Part shown: positions 9,801 to 18,206 of the stretch, piece by piece | Numbering within the stretch: the first letter of the stretch is position 1 | Layout of the letters: every line of letters starts with the position of its first letter | Source: a virus | IMG/VR virus record: IMGVR_UViG_3300032220_000939 | Location: 1 to 25,075 of that record | Length of the DNA stretch: 25,075 nt | Reading direction: 5' to 3' (one strand) | Notes under the pieces: generated by a model | What the model saw: only the letters and a program-made list of their open reading frames with translations | Databases searched by the model: none | Told to the model about the DNA's origin: nothing | Position numbers and translations under genes: made by a program

Positions 9801-10083
9801 CTTTAGTTCGTGCTAAACCATCTTGAATATTAGCTTGTGTTTTAGCCAATAACGCAAATTCTGCTGTTCCTTCCTTCGTTCTTTTAAGTTCAGCGGTAAC
9901 AAGTTTAAACTGTTGTTGTAGATTTTTTGACTTATCAATAATAACATCCAATGGTTTCCCATCAATATCATATTGGATTTTAAGACCCCTACCTAAATCT
10001 TTAAGTTGACCTAATTTCTGTACCGCTTTATCTAATTGGTCGGTCTTTACTTCCGCTTCTATTATGAGTTTTTTAGTTGCCAT
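6892..10083 (-). CDS. Tail tape measure protein
   Basis: At 1063 residues this is a long helical protein. The N-terminus (MATKKLIIEAEVKTDQLDKA) resembles the start of many tape measures. Residues 60-310 are Ala/Lys-rich helices, with a hydrophobic segment at about 331-355 (FVAIITSVYTAITGIVALIG). Residues 520-880 form a highly charged Lys/Glu coiled coil. A second hydrophobic stretch (about 883-922) includes 'LIAIPIVGPVLAPIAAASAL'. The C-terminal region has the motif ADGGLIGGKRHAQGG (962-976) followed by MIEAEQGEAIMTRGAV, a recurrent tape-measure signature. The protein sets tail length and fills the tube. At the usual 1.5 Å per residue it predicts a tail of about 160 nm (inference). Its start overlaps the preceding small gene by 11 bases. 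Unusually, it is transcribed after the fibre genes and before the head genes. Confidence 0.9.
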   Translation of the reverse strand: MATKKLIIEAEVKTDQLDKAVQKLGQLKDLGRGLKIQYDIDGKPLDVIIDKSKNLQQQFKLVTAELKRTKEGTAEFALLAKTQANIQDGLARTKAKSGDLLTSLQLLPGPVGEFASKLNGAIALLKTFTSFSLKDLRFQFKETINDITDVIDNVFGLNKAISDTGKIGAKGISEAGKIGANAKDAGATTLNTGAEKLNTAAIAENTKEQVLNSGAKLEDANDTQINSLAVDKNTLSNIENNIIISKSRLEFYKNSIAKSNAAIATGDLTAATLLETDVLFQESLAQKINTLETEKNILVTKISTTQSELDAAAKTGQAVATNAATTAMTRFVAIITSVYTAITGIVALIGIFAYKYYQLATATTAAEEATKTFKETLLKGATAAEEAKNKIIEVGVAFEQAKTGAISKKKALETYNEVLGGTIGKADTLAEAEKLYKNNTENYIKATGLRAQAQELFRIAAQKSAEAVTAEQVGFFSFDRKLGESYDDELKRRRQKLTDTSEEIRKKASDLLKEAGSLETGYKPTVTKGPDKAKIENDNKAAAALLLKLQQENSVNILNEERKKQDAQLKIDKQNEEREVNNLKLSKDKEELRAKLLEQIRVKYGVKVIELNKKRQEEDNKSFDESQKKIKEYNDKVFEIMNAADESEIGRNKATLERKYADDVAALQKDTEFQKQSKIEQERIITLLEKAKNQALQKLDDDDAQNKRDKNLKRLDDELKFLQIRGDALIEGTKSFYNNQRAILKAAEQKEFADLEDRAIKEKLTEQQIADAKEEIRKKYLKMAKDITKQELQDLLQAAQATLGVAQTIAQDIGKVAQIEQQVAMEEATKRYIKQNELDKKTITNQEQLEKKLIENKKKFAQEEDDIKRKAFEENKKIQIAQAIIATLQSAVGAFSSLIAIPIVGPVLAPIAAASALVFGYKQVAAIKRTQYQSSLELSESESSGGAGGGASCKPNYGKNYADGGLIGGKRHAQGGTMIEAEQGEAIMTRGAVTQFAPLLSLMNQAGGGTSFNSNLMTTRQDNPILSNPAQEQAPLIVKTYVVSQELTTEAHKQARLKNLSTI

Positions 10084-10273
10084 ATTCTTCTAATAGTTCT
10101 TTTTTTGTTTCTTTAAAACAAGTTTTTAATATATTCTTATCACCTTTCAAGTAATTGATTGATGAAAAATCTATACCAATATAATTTATTTCGTCTCTTT
10201 TCTTAATCATTTCACCATAACTAAATAGTGAATCGTTAATTTCTGTTTCTACTCCATTTATTACTACTATCAT
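10073..10273 (-). CDS. Small protein of unknown function upstream of the tape measure
   Basis: The 66 residues start MIVVINGVETEINDSLFSYG and end in a Lys/Glu-rich helix (KTCFKETKKELLEEYGN). Its stop overlaps the tape measure start by 11 bases and it starts 16 bases after the preceding gene, so it is translated as part of the same unit. Small genes just before the tape measure are often chaperone-like, but the chaperone candidate here is far away at 24029-24843. I do not recognise this protein. Confidence 0.55.
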   Translation of the reverse strand: MIVVINGVETEINDSLFSYGEMIKKRDEINYIGIDFSSINYLKGDKNILKTCFKETKKELLEEYGN

Positions 10274-10289
10274 ATATCTATATTTTTTA

Positions 10290-10763
10290 CTAAACCGTTA
10301 TTGAAAGTGTCTGACATATCGGATAAATTGACTTTAATCCTATCATTCTTACCTCAAAATAATATGTCCCTGTTATGAACGTTGTTAAACCCATCATGGA
10401 TGGGGTTACGGTGACCGTGTTTGACCCCGAATAGGTTGATGACCCTGTTGTACCACTTGTTATAATATCCACACATCTCCAAGGTTTATAATAGGTTTGA
10501 CCAGCAGCCAACATATGGACTGATAATAGATGAATATTACCTGATGCCGATATAAACACATCAGCACCATTTCTTGCCCAATCCCAATTATGAGTAAAAG
10601 TCATTCCTGTTGACGCTATTGATGTACCAGTAAAATTACTTATCGTTCCACTTACACTATTATCGTTTATGTCTTGTACAATCTCAACATCATATTCCGC
10701 CAATGTGTTGTTTGGAAATACGAAATTGCTACTGTCTAACTGTATTATATATTTTCTACTCAT
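10290..10763 (-). CDS. Hypothetical beta-rich structural protein, fibre-associated
   Basis: The 157 residues are Ser/Thr/Gly-rich and predicted to be mostly beta: MSRKYIIQLDSSNFVFPNNT, then 'HNWDWARNGADVFISASGNI', and 'GTYYFEVRMIGLKSIYPICQ' near the end. The composition matches the neighbouring tail-tip and fibre proteins, and it lies between the glycine-rich fibre and the small pre-tape-measure gene. A tail-tip accessory or small receptor-binding protein is plausible. I do not recognise a family. Its start is preceded by TATATTTA five bases before ATG, as at 6860 and 23998. Confidence 0.6.
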   Translation of the reverse strand: MSRKYIIQLDSSNFVFPNNTLAEYDVEIVQDINDNSVSGTISNFTGTSIASTGMTFTHNWDWARNGADVFISASGNIHLLSVHMLAAGQTYYKPWRCVDIITSGTTGSSTYSGSNTVTVTPSMMGLTTFITGTYYFEVRMIGLKSIYPICQTLSITV

Positions 10764-10803
10764 ATTATTAAATATAAATTATTGTTTATTGTGTGTTGAA
10801 ACA

Positions 10804-12183
10804 TTATAAGAAATACTTTATTCTTATAAATCCTTGTGCACCAGCACCACCTGCTCCTGATTGTGTATTTGCATTACAAAAACCTCCACCTCCACCTCCA
10901 CCAACAAAACTACCATCTGCACCACTTCCAAGTGTAATACGACCATTACCGCCAGCACCCCCATCATCTGCTTTATAAGCACCTCTATTTTGTGCGGATG
11001 CACTATTTCCAGAACCAGTAGTACCTGCACAACCACCACCACCACCACTATAATCGGTACCTGAACCTGTAAAACCAGCAGCACCGCTACCTCCATTATA
11101 TTTTATATCTCCATAAGATAATGAAGCTAAACCTCCACTACCACCTGCACCAGCTCTTGAAGCACAACTTGATGGTGTAACTCCATTAGTTCCTGAATCT
11201 GCTGCAACTGTTGTTTCACTACCAAACCAAGTACTAGTTACACCAGGTGAACCACCATCAACTTGATATGAATATGTTGTACCACCAACTACAGATAAAG
11301 TTGATTTAGCGTAAGCTCCTCCTCCACCACCACCTCCTGCTATATTATTTCCACAACTAAAAAAAAGTGCAACATTTGCACTACCTCCATTACCACCTTT
11401 ACCAAAACATTCAACGGTTATTGAACTAACACCATTAGGTACAGTCCAAGTAAGACCACTACCATCTGATGTTAAATTAACAGTTCTTTCTACAGGTGAT
11501 AATGTCGGTGTTATACTCGGTGTAGGAGTATTAGTATTAGTTGGTGTAACAGTATTTGTTGGAGTTACAGTTGGTGTATTAGTTGGTGTTTGTGTTGGTG
11601 TAGGTGTATTAGTTGGTGTTAATGTATTAGTGGTTGTTGGTGTTGGTGTTTGTGTTCTTGTAGGTGTATTAGTTGGTGTTTTTGTAGGAGTAGGTGTATT
11701 AGTTGGTGTTTTTGTTGGGGTTGGTGTTTGTGTTCGTGTAGGAGTATTAGTAGGCGTAGGAGTTGGTGGGTATTGAACAATTGCATTAACCAAATATTCA
11801 AAATTATAATCAAGTGAAATTGGTGAAACTGTAAATGTAACTTCTAAAGTTGTTGGTGAATTACCAGTAACTCCTGTTATATATACATCTCTAATTCCCA
11901 TGTCTCCACCTTGGTCGTCTGTTGTATAATCCCTTCTTGTTACATTTATTTCATTATTATTAGCTGTTGTTGTTACTAATATTCTAACTATATCTCCATT
12001 GGATAAAAAAGTTGAATATAAACTATTATTATTATCATATATTAATTTTCTTTCTACAGTATTAACAAAACATTGAAGTTTAGAAATAATACTTGTTTGA
12101 TTTTGTTCATCATATGTAACCAACAACGAACCTATTGCTGTTAAATATGTGTCTTGTTGTGAAGGATATACTCTTGCTGTCAT
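10804..12183 (-). CDS. Tail fibre/adhesin with Pro/Thr repeat stalk and C-terminal glycine-rich domain
   Basis: This 459-residue protein has three parts. Residues 1-138 form an N-terminal domain ([20 protein letters not shown] onward), presumably the attachment domain. Residues 139-228 are PT/NT/KT/RT/QT repeats. Residues 233-459 form a glycine-rich domain. It opens with [20 protein letters not shown], contains '[20 protein letters not shown]', '[16 protein letters not shown]', '[16 protein letters not shown]' and [10 protein letters not shown], and ends [14 protein letters not shown]. The opening 'W.VP.GV.SITVE..G.GG' and closing 'G..G.IRI.Y' are hallmarks of glycine-rich domains found at the ends of phage fibres. 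The layered glycine runs recall the polyglycine sandwich of T4-type gp38 adhesins, which bind host receptors. Receptor binding is therefore the likely role. Four cysteines (277, 340, 385, 436) sit in the glycine-rich part. Confidence 0.75.
   Translation of the reverse strand: MTARVYPSQQDTYLTAIGSLLVTYDEQNQTSIISKLQCFVNTVERKLIYDNNNSLYSTFLSNGDIVRILVTTTANNNEINVTRRDYTTDDQGGDMGIRDVYITGVTGNSPTTLEVTFTVSPISLDYNFEYLVNAIVQYPPTPTPTNTPTRTQTPTPTKTPTNTPTPTKTPTNTPTRTQTPTPTTTNTLTPTNTPTPTQTPTNTPTVTPTNTVTPTNTNTPTPSITPTLSPVERTVNLTSDGSGLTWTVPNGVSSITVECFGKGGNGGSANVALFFSCGNNIAGGGGGGGAYAKSTLSVVGGTTYSYQVDGGSPGVTSTWFGSETTVAADSGTNGVTPSSCASRAGAGGSGGLASLSYGDIKYNGGSGAAGFTGSGTDYSGGGGGCAGTTGSGNSASAQNRGAYKADDGGAGGNGRITLGSGADGSFVGGGGGGGFCNANTQSGAGGAGAQGFIRIKYFL
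11500..11769 (-). repeat. Pro/Thr dipeptide repeat region (copy in 10804-12183 gene)
   Basis: About 90 codons of [19 protein letters not shown]-type repeats. Compared with the copy at 1963-2277 it carries basic and polar substitutions (K, R, Q in place of V or S), but shares NTVTPTNT and TPSITPT units and their DNA. At least two internal duplications are visible ([11 protein letters not shown] and [11 protein letters not shown], each twice). Confidence 0.9.
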
Positions 12184-12195
12184 AATTTATTTTTT

Positions 12196-15100
12196 TTATA
12201 TTGCGCATGTTCCAGCACAGTTAGTTCCTTGTGTTGCTGAACCATCTAAATCTATTGTATAACTTGGTCCTGCATTATAACCATCAATTCTATATACATA
12301 ACCATCTCCATTATTATAATAGTGTGAAGTTATTAATGTTCCACCTGTTGTATTATTTCTTGCAACCAATGAATAAGTTGGGTTAGTACAACTTGGACAA
12401 TCAAATCTAGTTACATCATAATAGTTGTATGTAGGTCCTGCAGGTGATGCTGTAGGTGTAGGAGTTGGGCTTGGACAAGCAGAACATCCAGCACCTATTA
12501 CTTCTCCAACATCACTACCAAATGTTATTGATATTTGTTGGTAATTTCCACCATATTGTAAATAATATGTTCCACTTGATTGATAAGCAAATGTATTACC
12601 CGTGAAATAAGTTGATGAACAGAAACTTGTTGTATTACCTGTAAAATTAGCACTAATACCACTAATTGATCCTGAACAAGCATCATTAGTAGTTGAACCA
12701 AAATATCCTGAACCAGTAAATAAAGGAGTATTAGTTGATGTTGGTGTAGGTGTAGGTGTTGGTGTAGAAGTATTTGTTGGAGTTGGTGTTGGTGTTGGTG
12801 TTGGTGTTGAACCTGATGGTACATATCCTGAACAATCATAACCTGTGTTACAATTACCTGTTAAATAAGTTAATGTTAAATAAGATTGGTCAATACCTGT
12901 TGTTCCGATTGGGTCATATTGAACTACACTACTTACAACTTGGATACATTGATAATATGTTCCTGGTCCTACTGAAAAAGCACGTGCAGTTAATACACCA
13001 AAACAATCGTTATATTGTAATGTTGCAATTGTTCCACCTTCAGGTGGTGGTTGTGTAGTACCTGTTACTACAATAGGGAAACAATAACATTGTCCTACTG
13101 GTACACGAGTTGGTGTAGGTGTTGGTGTTCCTGTTGGTGTATTAGTTGGTGTTACAGTTGGAGTATTAGTAGGAGTTGGTGTATTAGTTGGTGTAGGAGT
13201 TGGTGTAACACATGAACCATAATAATCTGATGGACCTACTAATATACCAAATGTTGTTGCTGTATTATCAAATTCAGTACAATTTGTAAATAAATTTAAT
13301 CCTGTATAACCACTACCATTCCAAAATGATGGAAGACCTAAACCAAACGCATATACTGTATTTGGAAATACAGGATTTACATAATTCCAAACGTGTTCCA
13401 ACATTGTGTCGTTAGTCCAATCTATATATCCTGAATTATCATATTCATTTTCAGTAATTTCACTTATTGTAAATGGAACAGCATAACTTGCAACACCTGT
13501 ATGTACATCTTTAAAAGAAGTTGTAAATCCTGTTGTTACAGCAGGTAATGTTCCCATCATTTGGTCATAAAATATACTCCAACCAAAACTTGTGTCTCTT
13601 AAATTAGGATTAGTAAAGTCAGTAGCAATTTTAAATGTACATCCACCTGTTGACTCATAATCACAATATTGATATTTGAAATATCTTGTTGGATATGTTT
13701 GTGGATTTAAATTAGTTTGTACCAATTCAACCCTTGTTAATTCTCTATTAACTAAATTATATTCTTGTATTTTATTAACATAAAAGAATTGTTCTTGTAT
13801 TTTAATAATATCTTTTGGTTCTAAATTAATAACATCTGAATATTTTAAATCAAAAAATCCACTAACAAATCTTGTATTTGAGTTATATAAATTACTTATT
13901 CTATTTTCATAAAATAGATTATAAGCATCATTTTCTGTATATACATTATATGTTTGAACCCCAATATCTATTGGAAATTCAGAACTAAATAATATACACG
14001 CACTATCATTATTAATCTTATCATCATCAGCCATACCCATTGGCATGGTGTGTGATATAATTGGTGCAGTTAATAAAGCTATACCAGTTGTGTCATCTGA
14101 TGAATTAACACTTATGTTAAATGTATTATATAATGTATTTTCATATACCTCACCCAATGTGTCCAAAAACATATTATGACAACCCAAGAACCAAAATAGT
14201 TTTGGTTTTGTTTTTAATCCCCTATAAGCATAATATGTTTGACTATTACCACCCACAGATTCCGTTGTTGATGAACCAACATAATTAATTCCCAATGGTA
14301 ATAATATACCACCGTTATTTGGTTGGTCAGCTGTGTCCCATTGTCTTAATACTTCAGGTGAGAATATTGTTTCTGTAATTTCTGTTTCAGATTTAAAATC
14401 AGTTGGACCATAAAATAATTGTGTTCCATAAACTTGTTTCTCTCTATCTTTAAATTCTTTATTTCCATAATCTCCATCCTCTTGGTCTGTAAAAATTAAG
14501 TTACTTGCAATGTAATTCAACGCTGGTTCAACTGAAAATCCTTTATCGTATGATAATTTATCCGTCCAATCATGTACCACACCTGTTCCAATATAATAAG
14601 AATAAGGTTCAATAATAACATTGTATGGATTAGTTGGGTCAGGTATAAATACCAAATTGAATTTCTTGGCTATAGAAGATATAATATCTATCTGTTTTAT
14701 ATTTTGGTCTATTACTAAACTAAAATTAACTGCATCATCTTCTTGAAATATAATTGGTGTTCCTACTGCTGTTGGAAAATATCTTAATGTACTTATGTCT
14801 GCCACGGGTACACCATCAACAGGGAAACCAAAATCAAATCCATATACTGCATTAATAGTTACTCCACTTAATCCTGTTGCTATTGAACCATATTCACTAT
14901 AAGGGAACATATTAGCAAACCCATAATTAATTGTTTCAGAACAATAGCATGGGATGCCTGTACCTCTTTTACAAATTATAATACTCAATGGTGTTCCATA
15001 AGTTTGACTACCACTATATATTAATTCAACACCTTCTCTTGGAAGATATTCTATTGTACTTAAACTATAACTGAATTTTGTTGCACTTGAACTAAAGTAA

Positions 15101-15960
15101 CCATACATATATAAGGTCTTCATCCAAGGTGTGTTCATAAAGTCAGATGTAATTGTATATCCGTATGTCTTAAATATTAATCTCAATAAACCCCACATAC
15201 TTAAAGCGGGTTTTAATTGGTTGTCAAATATTCCTTCGCCAGGTGAATTAATTTTATAATTTTGAACACCTGCTGCGTACATTGCTCCACTACTTGTCCA
15301 CGCTGATATAGGTCCTGTTGATGTATAGAACCTTGTTTGTTCGTCAGGTGTTCCACCACTCAAGTTAAGTGTTGACCCTGAATATTCATAACCATTATGA
15401 ACCAATGGATAAAAATATAGATACGGTGCTTCTTGATTTAAACCAAAATTAGTTTCCTCATCTTGGTATGGTTCAACTGCGTTATTTAAATTAAATGTAT
15501 GATTGAATGTATATGTAGTGTCATTAAAATCTAAATCTTTTAATAAGTTGTTTCCTATATCTCCAAATAAGTTTGCAACACTACTAAATAAAGTCACATC
15601 ATATTCTACCTTACTATCTAATACATTTACTTTATTTAATCTCATGTAACCATTGAAAAAAATTTGACTGTCTATCAACACATCACAAGGTGTCTTTTTA
15701 TTACTAAAGAAATAAAGTCCTTCCACATCCACATTAAAGAAACTCTCAAAAAATCTATTGTTCTTTTTAGAACCAGGTAAAGAAAGATTTACAGAAAAGT
15801 CCGTGTTCTTTTTTGATATGTCTTGTAACTCCGCAAATGATTTATTAATCTTAATTGGAATATCAGCATATAAATCTAAATTTACATATTGTGTTTCACC
15901 AGTAATTGTTAAATGTGGTACAGTTGTCTGTACCCTTAATATTGTTTGTTGTTGACTCAT
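12196..15960 (-). CDS. Large tail hub/baseplate-like protein with C-terminal chain of small domains on Pro/Thr linkers
   Basis: This is a 1254-residue protein. The N-terminal 130 residues carry 'NLDLYADIPIKINKSFAELQ', DFSVNLSLPGSKKNNRFF and a strand-rich 'FNGYMRLNKVNVLDSKVEYD', a combination I know from large tail-tip proteins of Bacteroidota phages that act like a Tal/hub. The middle (about 130-830) is mixed alpha/beta and includes 'DISTLRYFPTAVGTPIIFQE' and 'INLEPKDIIKIQEQFFYVNK'. From about residue 831 the protein is a series of small Cys-containing, Gly/Ser/Thr/Tyr-rich domains. They are joined by PTPT linkers at about 918-953, 1051-1080 and 1162-1174, and the last ends NCAGTCAI. The C-terminal chain is probably surface-exposed and host-interacting. 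The gap to the preceding gene is three bases, indicating tight coupling. I do not recognise the small domains. Confidence 0.65.
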   Translation of the reverse strand: MSQQQTILRVQTTVPHLTITGETQYVNLDLYADIPIKINKSFAELQDISKKNTDFSVNLSLPGSKKNNRFFESFFNVDVEGLYFFSNKKTPCDVLIDSQIFFNGYMRLNKVNVLDSKVEYDVTLFSSVANLFGDIGNNLLKDLDFNDTTYTFNHTFNLNNAVEPYQDEETNFGLNQEAPYLYFYPLVHNGYEYSGSTLNLSGGTPDEQTRFYTSTGPISAWTSSGAMYAAGVQNYKINSPGEGIFDNQLKPALSMWGLLRLIFKTYGYTITSDFMNTPWMKTLYMYGYFSSSATKFSYSLSTIEYLPREGVELIYSGSQTYGTPLSIIICKRGTGIPCYCSETINYGFANMFPYSEYGSIATGLSGVTINAVYGFDFGFPVDGVPVADISTLRYFPTAVGTPIIFQEDDAVNFSLVIDQNIKQIDIISSIAKKFNLVFIPDPTNPYNVIIEPYSYYIGTGVVHDWTDKLSYDKGFSVEPALNYIASNLIFTDQEDGDYGNKEFKDREKQVYGTQLFYGPTDFKSETEITETIFSPEVLRQWDTADQPNNGGILLPLGINYVGSSTTESVGGNSQTYYAYRGLKTKPKLFWFLGCHNMFLDTLGEVYENTLYNTFNISVNSSDDTTGIALLTAPIISHTMPMGMADDDKINNDSACILFSSEFPIDIGVQTYNVYTENDAYNLFYENRISNLYNSNTRFVSGFFDLKYSDVINLEPKDIIKIQEQFFYVNKIQEYNLVNRELTRVELVQTNLNPQTYPTRYFKYQYCDYESTGGCTFKIATDFTNPNLRDTSFGWSIFYDQMMGTLPAVTTGFTTSFKDVHTGVASYAVPFTISEITENEYDNSGYIDWTNDTMLEHVWNYVNPVFPNTVYAFGLGLPSFWNGSGYTGLNLFTNCTEFDNTATTFGILVGPSDYYGSCVTPTPTPTNTPTPTNTPTVTPTNTPTGTPTPTPTRVPVGQCYCFPIVVTGTTQPPPEGGTIATLQYNDCFGVLTARAFSVGPGTYYQCIQVVSSVVQYDPIGTTGIDQSYLTLTYLTGNCNTGYDCSGYVPSGSTPTPTPTPTPTNTSTPTPTPTPTSTNTPLFTGSGYFGSTTNDACSGSISGISANFTGNTTSFCSSTYFTGNTFAYQSSGTYYLQYGGNYQQISITFGSDVGEVIGAGCSACPSPTPTPTASPAGPTYNYYDVTRFDCPSCTNPTYSLVARNNTTGGTLITSHYYNNGDGYVYRIDGYNAGPSYTIDLDGSATQGTNCAGTCAI
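12440..12475 (-). repeat. Short Pro/Thr linker 3 in the hub-like protein
   Basis: About 12 codons (PSPTPTPTASPA) lie between GCSAC and PTYNYYDVTRFDCPSC, marking the boundary of the last small Cys-containing domain. Confidence 0.75.
12722..12813 (-). repeat. Pro/Thr linker 2 in the hub-like protein
   Basis: About 30 codons of [17 protein letters not shown] type lie between a domain ending DCSGYVPSGS and one starting LFTGSGYFGSTTND. Confidence 0.85.
13105..13207 (-). repeat. Pro/Thr linker 1 in the hub-like protein
   Basis: About 34 codons of [18 protein letters not shown]-type sequence separate a domain ending DYYGSC from one starting VGQCYCFPIVVTG. The DNA units match those of the two other Pro/Thr genes. 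Confidence 0.85.
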
Positions 15961-15963
15961 ATA

Positions 15964-17565
15964 TTAAAATCCTTGATTAGCAAAGAACGTGTCTCCTGAC
16001 TTAAATGTTATTTTATATTTATTTAACTTCTGATGTTTTTTAGTAATTGTTTGTACTTCAGTTGATAAAACTTGTAATGGTCTTAAATCCATATATATTT
16101 TATCTTGTCTATCCATTGGTGAAACGTAATTAGGTTTAACTTCATACACTTGTGGTGACATAAATAATTGTTCTAACCATTTTCCTGTTGCCACATTAAT
16201 AAAATCTGATTCAACTACAATCTCTTGGTCAACATCTGTTCCAAATGTCTTCACATTTCTACCAAAATTTATGTCTGGTCCTGAATTATCTGTTGAAAAA
16301 TACCTACTATTATATGATTGTGACTTAATTTTCTTGGTGTCTTGTCTATAAGCCTTAAAAGTAAAGTAGTCAAACCCACCTTTTGAGTTTAAAAAACATA
16401 CTCTTGTATTTTGTGGAAGACAATTATCGTATAAATAGAAATAGAATGTCTCACTTACAGGACCAACAGGTCCTACTGACGCTCTACTTGCACTGTTTGT
16501 TGGGAATGAATAGAATAATTGAACCGTATAATAAGCCACATTCTCCCATGTTTGACCTGATAAGAATATATTTGATATATCTGCAGGTCCACAAGGTAGA
16601 GCAAATGGTTGTAATGTGTCCGTATAACCTGTTGGTGATGCGTATGTTGTACCACTAAAGTTTAATTCTTGTGACCAAAACCCATTAGTTGATAATTGAG
16701 TATTTGTCTCATCATATAAAGTAAAAACTGCGTAGTCTGCTTCTATAACCATTCTGTCTCCTGATTGTCCGTTTAAGTAATATAATACATAATTTTCTTC
16801 AGGTTGTATATATTGGATTCTTGGTGCATCAGTTAAAAATCTTGCTGTCTCACTTGCTTCAGGTACACTTGGATAGTCCATCATGTATTGTGATATGGGT
16901 GATAATCTTCTATTATTATCTAATGTATTAATTGTTAATCCTGTTCCCATTACACTACCAATCTCTTGGTCAAAATTTGGAAGGATATATTTATTCTCTA
17001 ACATTTGAAATTGACCACCGATATAATCAAAATATTGTCCTGTGTTTGTAAATCCTGATGCTGTAAATCCTGTTGCTGTAACACAGTTAGGTATGTTTGT
17101 AAAATGGTTTAAATCATTTGTTGGTGTACCTCCACTATATTCTGTTATAGTTGTTCCACTTGAATTAACATATCTATATCCATATTTATAATTTGCTGTA
17201 ATAATATTTGGATATGGGTTATTAATATTAATTGTATTTGTTGTTGAGTACCAGTTGTTTAACCAATAGTATTGAAAATGTTCTGACTGAACATAATTAG
17301 ACATATAGTTATATGGTCTTAAATTAAAATAATAATAATAAGTTCCACCTGATAATGATGTGTTATAAGGTACTAAACTCATTCTTCCTACTTTAGTTCC
17401 ATCTCCATATAAATCTACATCCATCTCCATATCATCTTCGTATGTTGAACCTGTTAGAACTATATTATAATTACCACCTCGTTGATATACCATATCGGTA
17501 GATCTTCTTAATTGGGTATTATTATTTAATCCGTTTGCGTATAATTGTGGGTAACCAAAACTCAT
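15964..17565 (-). CDS. Tail tip/distal-tail-like structural protein
   Basis: This 533-residue protein is Tyr/Asn/Ser/Thr-rich and predicted mostly beta. The C-terminal third is the recognisable part: NTRVCFLNSKGGFDYFTFKA (386-405), 'INFGRNVKTFGTDVDQEIVV' (432-451), 'GKWLEQLFMSPQVYEV' (461-476) and a final YKITFKSGDTFFANQGF. The 'FLN..GG.DYFTF' motif followed by a long beta region is a pattern I recall from tail-tip proteins of Bacteroidota phages, and it resembles the strand that opens distal tail proteins. A role linking tube end and hub fits its position next to the large hub-like gene. Its start overlaps the stop of the previous gene as ATGA (17562-17565), implying translational coupling. 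Exact function is unproven. Confidence 0.6.
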   Translation of the reverse strand: MSFGYPQLYANGLNNNTQLRRSTDMVYQRGGNYNIVLTGSTYEDDMEMDVDLYGDGTKVGRMSLVPYNTSLSGGTYYYYFNLRPYNYMSNYVQSEHFQYYWLNNWYSTTNTININNPYPNIITANYKYGYRYVNSSGTTITEYSGGTPTNDLNHFTNIPNCVTATGFTASGFTNTGQYFDYIGGQFQMLENKYILPNFDQEIGSVMGTGLTINTLDNNRRLSPISQYMMDYPSVPEASETARFLTDAPRIQYIQPEENYVLYYLNGQSGDRMVIEADYAVFTLYDETNTQLSTNGFWSQELNFSGTTYASPTGYTDTLQPFALPCGPADISNIFLSGQTWENVAYYTVQLFYSFPTNSASRASVGPVGPVSETFYFYLYDNCLPQNTRVCFLNSKGGFDYFTFKAYRQDTKKIKSQSYNSRYFSTDNSGPDINFGRNVKTFGTDVDQEIVVESDFINVATGKWLEQLFMSPQVYEVKPNYVSPMDRQDKIYMDLRPLQVLSTEVQTITKKHQKLNKYKITFKSGDTFFANQGF

Positions 17566-18206
17566 ATTGTTTCTATTTTTGTGCTTATAAAAATATTATC
17601 TACCATATCTACAAATTGTTCAAACGTATATTGTTCCAACGCATCCATAAACACGGTACTTCCTTCTAATTTATTATAAAATTTATCTTCTATATCTGCT
17701 GGTAAAATACCAAACTCTTTTATATTTCGTTGTATTGCAAACGCCATACCTTTTTGTAAATCTATATTAAACCTTACATTCTTTTCCTTTATCCAATCAA
17801 GTAATACTTTCATGGGTAGTGCTTTCTTTCCTTTCTTTATTCTTGACCTGTTGATAATATACGCCGTAGAAACTTGTGATTGTAGTGATTTGTATTTTAC
17901 ATTACTTACATCTGTTGCAAATATTCCCCTTGCGTTCATCCAATCTAATATTGCATCAATAGGAACACCTTTCTTTCCTTTAGCACGACCTGATTGTACC
18001 CATTGGAAATAATCATTAGCGAATATTTGGAAACTAATAACACCTTTTTTTGATGTGGGTACTACCATAATGGACGCACGTAAAGAACCTGAAGCAACTT
18101 TATTGCCAGTTCCAAATGGTCGTTTTGCTGAATAGGGATATTCATCAAGGTCCAATACTCCTTTCAACACATCATCCATTATAGTTGTTATAGTTTCTAT
18201 ATCCAT
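17562..18206 (-). CDS. Tail completion protein candidate (HK97 gp10-like) with duplicated motif
   Basis: The 214 residues include 'FQWVQSGRAKGKKGVPIDAI' (67-86), followed by LDWMNARGI and, later, MAFAIQRNIKEFGILP (154-169). The series 'v.SGR.....P...I..W...KGI ... AFAI.R.I...GI' is that of HK97 gp10-like neck or tail completion proteins, which join tail tube to head. The W/GI/AF block occurs twice: 78-125 (KKGVPIDAILDWMNARGI, then AYIINRSRIKKG) and 127-166 (KKALPMKVLLDWIKEKN, then MAFAIQRNIKEFG), suggesting an internal duplication. The gene is coupled to both neighbours. The fibre stop and its start share one base (TAATG at 18206), and its stop overlaps the next start as ATGA. Confidence 0.55.
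   Translation of the reverse strand: MDIETITTIMDDVLKGVLDLDEYPYSAKRPFGTGNKVASGSLRASIMVVPTSKKGVISFQIFANDYFQWVQSGRAKGKKGVPIDAILDWMNARGIFATDVSNVKYKSLQSQVSTAYIINRSRIKKGKKALPMKVLLDWIKEKNVRFNIDLQKGMAFAIQRNIKEFGILPADIEDKFYNKLEGSTVFMDALEQYTFEQFVDMVDNIFISTKIETI

Noticed and set aside
9038-9826. Plus-strand open frames with hydrophobic products opposite the tape measure
   Set aside because: They are antisense to Ala/Lys-rich helical coding sequence, which yields Ser/Leu/Ala-rich shadows. There is no independent promoter and all genes here are on the minus strand.
10793-11096. Plus-strand Pro-rich and minus-strand Val-rich frames opposite the glycine-rich domain
   Set aside because: Shadows of GGT/GGA glycine runs in other frames.
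11500-13207. Direct repeats considered as a CRISPR array or a diversity-generating template/variable pair
   Set aside because: The repeats are degenerate, of variable period, without unique spacers, and lie in frame inside genes. No cas gene, reverse transcriptase or adenine-specific variable region is present.
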